Shown here: piece after piece, positions 56,952-64,000 of the stretch | Numbering within the stretch: the first letter of the stretch is position 1 | Layout: every line of letters begins with the position of its first letter | From: Kordia sp. SMS9 | GTDB taxonomy: Bacteria; Bacteroidota; Bacteroidia; Flavobacteriales; Flavobacteriaceae | Direction of reading: 5' to 3' | NCBI RefSeq assembly: GCF_003352465.1 | Contig: NZ_CP031153.1 | Location: 2,594,987 to 2,658,986 of the forward strand | Length of the DNA stretch: 64,000 bases | Made by a program: the position numbers and the translations under genes | Notes under the pieces: model-generated | Seen by the model: the letters and a program-made list of their open reading frames with translations, nothing else | Database searches by the model: none | Told to the model about the DNA's origin: nothing

Positions 56952-59900
56952 TATCACCATTCCAATTATAGATGACACTATTGGGGAACCGACAGAGGAC
57001 TTTGCAGTACAAGGAACAGTAACTAGCGGCAACGCTACAGATCCAGCAGCTGGTACGGTCACGATCTTAGATGATGATACCCCAGCGGTCACCATCGGAG
57101 ATGTGACAGTGACTGAAGGAACAGATATGAGTGCCACAGTACCAGTAAGTATCAACAATCCAAGCAGTACCGATGTGGTGGTAAGTATCACTACAGTAGA
57201 CAACAGCGCGGCAGATCCAGCGGATTATACCACAACCACGGTGACGGCAACCATTCCAGCAGGACAGACCAGTGTTGATATCACCATTCCAATTATAGAT
57301 GACACTATTGGGGAACCGACAGAGGACTTTGCAGTACAAGGAACAGTAACTAGCGGGAACGCTACAGATCCAGCAGCTGGTACGGTCACCATCTTAGATG
57401 ATGATACCCCAGCGGTCACCATCGGAGATGTGACAGTGACTGAAGGAACAGATGCTAATGCCACAGTACCAGTAAGTATCAACAATCCAAGCAGTACCGA
57501 TGTAGTGGTAAGTATCACTACAGTAGACAACAGCGCGGCAGATCCAGCGGATTATACCACAACCACGGTGACGGCAACCATCCCAGCAGGACAGACCAGT
57601 GTTGATATCACCATTCCAATTATAGATGACACTATTGGAGAGCCGACAGAAGACTTTACCGTACAAGGAACAGTAACTAGCGGGAACGCTACAGATCCAG
57701 CAGCTGGTACGGTCACCATCTTAGATGATGATACCCCAGCGGTCACCATCGGAGATGTGACAGTGACAGAAGGAACAGATGCTAATGCCACAGTACCAGT
57801 AAGTATCAACAATCCAAGCAGTACCGATGTAGTGGTAAGTATCACTACAGTAGACAACAGCGCGGCAGATCCAGCGGATTATACCACAACGACAGTGACG
57901 GCAACGATTCCAGCAGGACAGACCAGTGTTGATATCACCATTCCAATTATAGATGACACTATTGGAGAGCCGACAGAAGACTTTACCGTACAAGGAACAG
58001 TAACTAGCGGGAACGCTACAGACCCAGCAGCTGGTACGGTTACCATCTTAGATGATGATACCCCAGCGGTCACCATCGGAGATGTGAGCGTTACAGAAGG
58101 AACAGACGCTAATGCCACAGTACCAGTAAGTATCAACAATCCAAGCAGTACCGATGTAGTGGTAAGTATCACTACAGTAGACAACAGCGCGGCAGATCCA
58201 GCGGATTATACCACCACCACAGTGACGGCAACGATTCCAGCAGGACAGACCAGTGTTGATATCACCATTCCAATTATAGATGACACTATTGGGGAACCGA
58301 CAGAGGACTTCGGCGTACAAGGAACGGTAACTAGCGGCAACGCTAGTGATCCAGCAGCTGGCACGGTCACCATCTTAGATGATGATACCCCAGCGGTCAC
58401 CATCGGAGATGTGACAGTGACTGAAGGCACAGATGCTAATGCCACAGTACCAGTAAGTATCAACAATCCAAGCAGTACCGATGTAGTGGTAAGTATCACT
58501 ACGGTAGACAACAGCGCGGCAGATCCAGCGGATTATACCACAACCACGGTGACGGCAACGATTCCAGCAGGACAGACCAGTGTTGATATCACCATTCCAA
58601 TTATAGATGACACTATTGGAGAGCCTACAGAGGACTTTGCAGTACAAGGAACGGTAACTAGCGGCAACGCTACAGACCCAGCAGCTGGTACGGTCACCAT
58701 CTTAGATGATGATACCCCAGCGGTTACCATCGGAGATGTGACCGTTACAGAAGGAACAGATATGAGTGCCACAGTACCAGTAAGTATCAACAATCCAAGC
58801 AGTACCGATGTAGTGGTAAGTATCACTACAGTAGACAACAGCGCGGCAGATCCAGCGGATTATACCACGACCACGGTGACGGCAACCATCCCAGCAGGAC
58901 AGACCAGTGTTGATATCACCATTCCAATTATAGATGACAATGTTAATGAACCAACGGAAGACTTCAGTGTAGATGGCACGGTAACAAGCGGGAACACTTC
59001 AAACACAGATCCAAGTGGAACGGTAACGATTTTAGATGATGATAATTTACCAACTGTAGTAATCGGGGACGTGGTAGTAGATGAAGGAGATGGAGATGCA
59101 ATTGTACCTGTAAGTATAGATGTACCGAGTAGTGTAGATACGGTAATAAGTATCACTACTACAACGGGAACAGCAGGAACAGCTGATTATACGACCACAA
59201 CGGTAACGGTAACGATCCCAGCAGGACAAACGACAGTAAATGTGTCAATTCCAATTACGGATGACCTAATAGATGAAGTAGATGAAAACTTTACAGTAGA
59301 TGGAACGGTAACAAGTGGTAGCACTACCAACACAGATCCAAGTGGAACAGTAACAATTTTAGATAATGATATTTGTACATCTGATCCAAATACAGACTGT
59401 GACGGAGACGGAGTAACCAACGGAGACGAGTTAAATCCACCAGATGGCGAAACACCAACAGATCCAAATGATCCATGTGACTTTGTAGACGGAGATCAAA
59501 GTGTAGCAGTAGGCGGTGATTATTTAGCAGCAGACTGTGACGGCGATGGAGTAACTAATGGAGATGAATTAAATCCACCAGACGGCGAAACACCAACCGA
59601 TCCAAACGATCCTTGTGACTTTGTAGACGGAGATCAAACAGTTGCAGTAGCAGGAGATTATCTTGCAGCAGACTGTGACGGAGACGGAGTAACCAACGGA
59701 GACGAATTAAATCCACCAGATGGAGAAACACCAACAGATCCAAACGATCCATGTGACTTTGTAGATGGCGATCAGAGTGTAGCAGTAAGCGGTGATTATT
59801 TAGCAGCAGACTGTGACGGAGACGGAGTAACCAATGGAGACGAGTTGAATCCACCAGACGGCGAAACACCAACCGATCCAAACGATCCTTGTGACTTTGT

Positions 59901-62900
59901 AGACGGAGATCAAACAGTTGCAGTAGCAGGAGATTATCTTGCAGCAGACTGTGATGGCGATGGAGTAACCAACGGAGACGAATTAAATCCACCAGATGGC
60001 GAAACACCAACCGATCCAAACGATCCATGTGACTTTGTAGATGGCGATCAGAGTGTAGCAGTAAGCGGTGATTATTTAGCAGCAGACTGTGACGGAGATG
60101 GAGTAACCAACGGAGACGAGTTAAATCCACCAGATGGCGAAACACCAACCGATCCAAATGATCCATGTGACTTTGTAGACGGAGATCAGAGTGTAGCAGT
60201 AGCAGGAGATTATCTTGCAGCAGACTGTGATGGTGATGGAGTAACCAACGGAGACGAATTAAATCCACCAGATGGCGAAACACCAACCGATCCAAACGAT
60301 CCTTGTGACTTTGTAGACGGCGACCAAAGCGTAGCAGTAGGCGGCGATTACCTTGCAGCAGACTGTGACGGCGATGGAGTAACCAATGGAGACGAGTTAA
60401 ATCCACCAGACGGTGAAACACCAACGAATCCAAATGATCCTTGTGACTTTGTAGATAGCGATGTAACAGTAGCAGTAAGCGGCGACTATTTAGCAGCAGA
60501 CTGTGACGGAGACGGAGTAACCAACGGAGACGAGTTAAATCCGCCAGATGGCGAAACACCAACAGATCCAAATGATCCTTGTGACTTTGTAGATGGTGAT
60601 CAGAGTGTAGCAGTAAGCGGCGATTACCTTGCAGCAGACTGTGACGGCGATGGAGTCACCAACGGAGATGAATTAAATCCACCAGATGGCGAAACACCAA
60701 CAGATCCAAATGATCCATGTGACTTTGTAGATGGAGATCAAAGCGTAGCGGTAAGCGGCGACTATTTAGCAGCCGATTGTGACGGCGATGGAGTAACCAA
60801 CGGAGATGAATTAAATCCACCAGATGGAGAAACACCAACAGATCCAAACGATCCATGTGACTTTGTAGACGGAGATCAAACAGTTGCAGTAGCAGGAGAT
60901 TATCTTGCAGCAGATTGTGATGGAGATGGAGTAACCAACGGAGACGAATTAAATCCACCAGATGGAGAAACACCAACAGATCCAAATGATCCATGTGACT
61001 TTGTAGACGGAGATCAAACAGTTGCAGTAGCAGGCGATTATCTTGCAGCAGACTGTGATGGCGATGGAGTAACCAATGGAGACGAATTAAATCCACCAGA
61101 CGGCGAAACACCAACCGATCCAAACGATCCATGTGACTTTGTAGATGGTGATCAGAGCGTAGCGGTAAGCGGTGATTATTTAGCAGCAGACTGTGACGGC
61201 GATGGAGTAACCAATGGAGACGAATTGAATCCACCAGATGGCGAAACACCAACCGATCCAAACGATCCATGTGACTTTGTAGATGGTGATCAAAGTGTAG
61301 CAGTAAGCGGTGATTATTTAGCAGCAGACTGTGACGGTGATGGAGTAACCAACGGAGACGAGTTGAATCCACCAGATGGCGAAACACCAACCGATCCAAA
61401 CGATCCATGTGACTTTGTAGATGGTGATCAAAGTGTAGCAGTAAGCGGTGATTATTTAGCAGCAGACTGTGACGGTGATGGAGTAACTAACGGAGACGAA
61501 TTAAATCCACCAGATGGTGAAACACCAACCGATCCAAACGATCCATGTGATTTCGTAGACGGAGATCAAAGTGTAGCAGTAAGCGGTGCTTACTTAGCAG
61601 CAGACTGTGACGGCGATGGAGTAACCAACGGAGATGAATTAAATCCACCAGATGGAGAAACACCAACGAATCCAAACGATCCATGTGATTTCGTAGATGG
61701 CGATCAAACAGTAGCAGTAGCAGGAGATTATCTTGCAGCAGACTGTGACGGAGACGGAGTAACCAATGGAGACGAGTTGAATCCACCAGATGGCGAAACA
61801 CCAACAGATCCAAACGATCCATGTGATTTCGTAGATAGCGACGTAACAGTAGCAGTAAGCGGTGATTATTTAGCAGCAGACTGTGACGGTGATGGAGTAA
61901 CCAATGGAGATGAATTAAATCCACCAGACGGCGAAACACCAACCGATCCAAATGATCCATGTGATTTTGTAGATAGCGATGTAACAGTAGCAGTAAGCGG
62001 CGACTATTTAGCAGCAGACTGTGACGGAGACGGAGTAACCAACGGAGATGAATTAAATCCACCAGATGGAGAAACACCAACCGATCCAAACGATCCATGT
62101 GATTTTGTAGACGGCGATCAAACAGTAGCAGTTGCAGGCGATTATCTTGCAGCAGACTGTGACGGCGATGGAGTAACCAATGGAGACGAATTAAATCCAC
62201 CAGACGGCGAAACACCAACCGATCCAAACGATCCATGTGACTTTGTAGACGGAGATCAAACAGTTGCAGTAGCAGGAGATTATCTTGCAGCAGATTGTGA
62301 CGGAGACGGAGTAACCAATGGAGACGAGTTAAATCCACCAGATGGAGAAACACCAACCGATCCAAACGATCCATGTGATTTCGTAGATAGCGATGTAACA
62401 GTAGCAGTAAGCGGTGCTTACTTAGCAGCAGACTGTGACGGAGATGGAGTTACCAACGGAGACGAGTTGAATCCACCAGATGGCGAAACACCAACCGATC
62501 CAAACGATCCATGTGATTTCATAGATAGCGACGTAACAGTAGCAGTAGGCGGCGATTATTTAGCAGCAGATTGTGACGGAGACGGAGTAACTAATGGAGA
62601 CGAGTTGAATCCGCCAGACGGAGAAACACCAACCGATCCAAACGATCCATGTGATTTTGTAGATAGCGATGTAACAGTAGCAGTAAGCGGCGACTATTTA
62701 GCAGCAGACTGTGACGGTGATGGAGTAACCAATGGAGACGAGTTGAATCCACCAGATGGCGAAACACCAACAGATCCAAATGATCCTTGTGACTTTGTAG
62801 ATGGTGATCAGAGTGTAGCAGTAAGCGGTGATTATTTAGCAGCAGACTGTGACGGCGACGGAGTAACCAACGGAGACGAGTTAAATCCACCAGATGGTGA

Positions 62901-63609
62901 AACACCAACCGATCCAAACGATCCATGTGATTTCGTAGATGGCGATCAAAGTGTAGCAGTAGGCGGTGATTATTTAGCAGCAGACTGTGACGGTGATGGA
63001 GTAACCAACGGAGATGAATTAAATCCACCAGACGGCGATACACCAACCGATCCAAATGATCCTTGTGACTTTGTAGACGGAGATCAAAGCGTAGCAGTAG
63101 CAGGAGATTATCTTGCAGCAGATTGTGACGGAGACGGAGTAACCAACGGAGACGAATTAAATCCACCAGATGGCGAAACACCAACAGATCCAAACGATCC
63201 ATGTGATTTCGTAGACGGAGATCAAAGCGTAGCAGTAAGCGGTGATTATTTAGCAGCAGACTGTGATGGCGATGGAGTAACCAACGGAGATGAATTAAAT
63301 CCACCAGATGGTGAAACACCAACTGATCCAACCGATCCTTGTGATTCAAATATGGATGATATTACCGTTACACCTTCTGGCCCTTACTTAGCAGCAGACT
63401 GTGATGGAGACGGAGTAACGAACGGAGACGAGTTGAATCCGCCAGACGGGGAAGCTCCAACCGATCCAACTGATCCTTGTGATTCAAATATGGGTGACAT
63501 TACTGTGACACCTTCTGGAGATTATCTAGCAGCGGATTGTGATGGAGACGGAGTAACGAATGGAGACGAGTTGAATCGCAGACGGAGGAACACCAACCGA
63601 TCCGACTGA
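56797..63609 (+). CDS. Giant surface protein, part 4 (Calx-beta end plus 46-residue repeats)
   Basis: A 2270-residue segment holding the last Calx-beta units, a diverged final unit ([20 protein letters not shown]) and 30 copies of a 46-residue unit ([19 protein letters not shown] then [11 protein letters not shown] ... GDYLAA). The unit is thrombospondin-3/EF-hand-like (DxDGDGxxNGDE) and has two cysteines, at unit positions 2 and 28. It ends out of frame after ELN at 63577, where CCGCCA has become CGCA. Confidence 0.75.
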   Translation: MLSATVPVSINNPSSTDVVVSITTVDNSAADPADYTTTTVTATIPAGQTSVDITIPIIDDTIGEPTEDFAVQGTVTSGNATDPAAGTVTILDDDTPAVTIGDVTVTEGTDMSATVPVSINNPSSTDVVVSITTVDNSAADPADYTTTTVTATIPAGQTSVDITIPIIDDTIGEPTEDFAVQGTVTSGNATDPAAGTVTILDDDTPAVTIGDVTVTEGTDANATVPVSINNPSSTDVVVSITTVDNSAADPADYTTTTVTATIPAGQTSVDITIPIIDDTIGEPTEDFTVQGTVTSGNATDPAAGTVTILDDDTPAVTIGDVTVTEGTDANATVPVSINNPSSTDVVVSITTVDNSAADPADYTTTTVTATIPAGQTSVDITIPIIDDTIGEPTEDFTVQGTVTSGNATDPAAGTVTILDDDTPAVTIGDVSVTEGTDANATVPVSINNPSSTDVVVSITTVDNSAADPADYTTTTVTATIPAGQTSVDITIPIIDDTIGEPTEDFGVQGTVTSGNASDPAAGTVTILDDDTPAVTIGDVTVTEGTDANATVPVSINNPSSTDVVVSITTVDNSAADPADYTTTTVTATIPAGQTSVDITIPIIDDTIGEPTEDFAVQGTVTSGNATDPAAGTVTILDDDTPAVTIGDVTVTEGTDMSATVPVSINNPSSTDVVVSITTVDNSAADPADYTTTTVTATIPAGQTSVDITIPIIDDNVNEPTEDFSVDGTVTSGNTSNTDPSGTVTILDDDNLPTVVIGDVVVDEGDGDAIVPVSIDVPSSVDTVISITTTTGTAGTADYTTTTVTVTIPAGQTTVNVSIPITDDLIDEVDENFTVDGTVTSGSTTNTDPSGTVTILDNDICTSDPNTDCDGDGVTNGDELNPPDGETPTDPNDPCDFVDGDQSVAVGGDYLAADCDGDGVTNGDELNPPDGETPTDPNDPCDFVDGDQTVAVAGDYLAADCDGDGVTNGDELNPPDGETPTDPNDPCDFVDGDQSVAVSGDYLAADCDGDGVTNGDELNPPDGETPTDPNDPCDFVDGDQTVAVAGDYLAADCDGDGVTNGDELNPPDGETPTDPNDPCDFVDGDQSVAVSGDYLAADCDGDGVTNGDELNPPDGETPTDPNDPCDFVDGDQSVAVAGDYLAADCDGDGVTNGDELNPPDGETPTDPNDPCDFVDGDQSVAVGGDYLAADCDGDGVTNGDELNPPDGETPTNPNDPCDFVDSDVTVAVSGDYLAADCDGDGVTNGDELNPPDGETPTDPNDPCDFVDGDQSVAVSGDYLAADCDGDGVTNGDELNPPDGETPTDPNDPCDFVDGDQSVAVSGDYLAADCDGDGVTNGDELNPPDGETPTDPNDPCDFVDGDQTVAVAGDYLAADCDGDGVTNGDELNPPDGETPTDPNDPCDFVDGDQTVAVAGDYLAADCDGDGVTNGDELNPPDGETPTDPNDPCDFVDGDQSVAVSGDYLAADCDGDGVTNGDELNPPDGETPTDPNDPCDFVDGDQSVAVSGDYLAADCDGDGVTNGDELNPPDGETPTDPNDPCDFVDGDQSVAVSGDYLAADCDGDGVTNGDELNPPDGETPTDPNDPCDFVDGDQSVAVSGAYLAADCDGDGVTNGDELNPPDGETPTNPNDPCDFVDGDQTVAVAGDYLAADCDGDGVTNGDELNPPDGETPTDPNDPCDFVDSDVTVAVSGDYLAADCDGDGVTNGDELNPPDGETPTDPNDPCDFVDSDVTVAVSGDYLAADCDGDGVTNGDELNPPDGETPTDPNDPCDFVDGDQTVAVAGDYLAADCDGDGVTNGDELNPPDGETPTDPNDPCDFVDGDQTVAVAGDYLAADCDGDGVTNGDELNPPDGETPTDPNDPCDFVDSDVTVAVSGAYLAADCDGDGVTNGDELNPPDGETPTDPNDPCDFIDSDVTVAVGGDYLAADCDGDGVTNGDELNPPDGETPTDPNDPCDFVDSDVTVAVSGDYLAADCDGDGVTNGDELNPPDGETPTDPNDPCDFVDGDQSVAVSGDYLAADCDGDGVTNGDELNPPDGETPTDPNDPCDFVDGDQSVAVGGDYLAADCDGDGVTNGDELNPPDGDTPTDPNDPCDFVDGDQSVAVAGDYLAADCDGDGVTNGDELNPPDGETPTDPNDPCDFVDGDQSVAVSGDYLAADCDGDGVTNGDELNPPDGETPTDPTDPCDSNMDDITVTPSGPYLAADCDGDGVTNGDELNPPDGEAPTDPTDPCDSNMGDITVTPSGDYLAADCDGDGVTNGDELNRRRRNTNRSD

Positions 63610-63610
63610 T
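59395..63610 (+). repeat. 30 complete 138-bp units of a Ca-binding repeat (plus a partial)
   Basis: Period exactly 138 bp from GACTGTGAC at 59395; the 31st, partial unit begins at 63535. Variants include [24 protein letters not shown] and [12 protein letters not shown]. The last two or three units carry a different second half ([14 protein letters not shown]). Confidence 0.95.
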
Positions 63611-64000
63611 CCATGTGACTTAAATGTAAATGACATATCTTTAGTACAGAGTACAGAATGGTTAGCAGATGACTGTGATGGCGATGGTATACCAAATGAT
63701 GTAGAAGGTACAGAAGATACAGACGGAGACGGAATTCCAGATTTCTTAGATATTGATAGTGACGACGACGGAATTATTGATACGATAGAAGCGGGTAACG
63801 ATCCAACAAATCCAGTAGATAGTGACGGAGACATGATTCCAGATTATCTAGATCAAGATAGTGACGACGACGGAATCTTAGATAACGTTGAAGGTCAAAC
63901 AACTGACGGATATATTCCACCAAGTGGAAACGATGTAGACGGTAATGGATTGGATGATGCATATGAAGTATCGCCAGGATCAGGAGAAGGAATTGATCCA
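63581..64000 (+). CDS. Giant surface protein, part 5 (runs off the right edge)
   Basis: Reading resumes in a new frame as [14 protein letters not shown], then thrombospondin type-3 repeats ([37 protein letters not shown]) to the window end. No sorting signal is seen because the C-terminus lies outside. If the four shifts are corrected, the protein exceeds about 6,100 residues in this window alone. Confidence 0.7.

Larger units (their letters stand above)
49558..59370 (+). repeat. 30 tandem Calx-beta units (327-bp period)
   Basis: Thirty units of about 109 codons ([11 protein letters not shown] ... [14 protein letters not shown]) lie head to tail. The first (49558) and last (from about 59044) differ most; the inner 28 are near identical. 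Variation is concentrated at three places: EGTD(AN/AS/MS), EDF(A/T/G)VQG, and GNA(T/S)DP. Three units are 328 bp and carry the frameshifts. Confidence 0.95.

Noticed and set aside
49698..59420. Dozens of minus-strand frames of about 90-100 codons in the Calx-beta array
   Set aside because: They recur at the repeat period, lack initiation signals and mirror the coding frame's composition; they are shadows of the repeat.
59555..63349. Long minus-strand frames rich in Leu, Arg and His in the second array
   Set aside because: Low-complexity antisense reading of the 138-bp repeat; no homology-like features.
49558..63610. Possible CRISPR arrays
   Set aside because: The repeats are contiguous, in frame and protein-coding, with no unique spacers and no cas genes nearby.

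Overview
The window reads as chromosome of a marine-type Flavobacteriaceae (Bacteroidota). The sequence is AT-rich. The best promoters carry the Bacteroidota -7 box TAnnTTTG with an upstream TTTG. Start sites mostly lack Shine-Dalgarno sequences, with rpsU the clear exception. The gene content (DUF1800/DUF1501 pair, DUF2851, PspC-like protein, HEIGH metalloprotease, thrombospondin-3/Calx-beta surface giant) is also typical of the family. I cannot name the genus from sequence alone.

Region 1 (1-6.6 kb, minus strand) is a tryptophan operon, trpE-G-D-C-F-B. It is preceded by a short leader peptide with three consecutive Trp codons and an attenuator hairpin. A GIY-YIG nuclease gene, cut by the window edge, lies where trpA would be expected. 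Region 2 (6.6-23 kb) is ordinary accessory and housekeeping chromosome: a marR-yceI pair with tandem operator-like palindromes, the DUF1800/DUF1501 pair, a secreted six-cysteine protein, a cluster of thioredoxin-fold and rhodanese proteins, DUF2851, a HEIGH metalloprotease, a PspC-like/K+ channel pair, a helix-hairpin-helix protein, an acyl-CoA dehydrogenase and a GH13 amylase lipoprotein. Several families of short dispersed repeats lie between these genes, and one has entered trpF in frame.

Region 3 (22.6-37.8 kb) is the translation/transcription core: rpsU, xerC, hpf, four tRNAs, tuf, tRNA-Trp, secE, nusG, rplKAJL, rpoB, rpoC and a DUF3467 gene. Region 4 (37.8-42.8 kb) is an insertion-sequence pile-up. 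One 1646-bp element contains a second, apparently identical 1646-bp copy, and a third, diverged 1646-bp copy sits about 30 bp further on. All three have 6-bp target duplications.

Region 5 (42.8-64 kb) holds prfC (minus strand) and then one giant surface-protein gene that runs off the right edge. It has a signal peptide, scattered thrombospondin type-3 segments, 30 Calx-beta units of 327 bp and 30 complete units of a 138-bp Ca-binding repeat. Four frameshifts break it. Three of them fall exactly where repeat variants differ, so I suspect assembly or consensus error.
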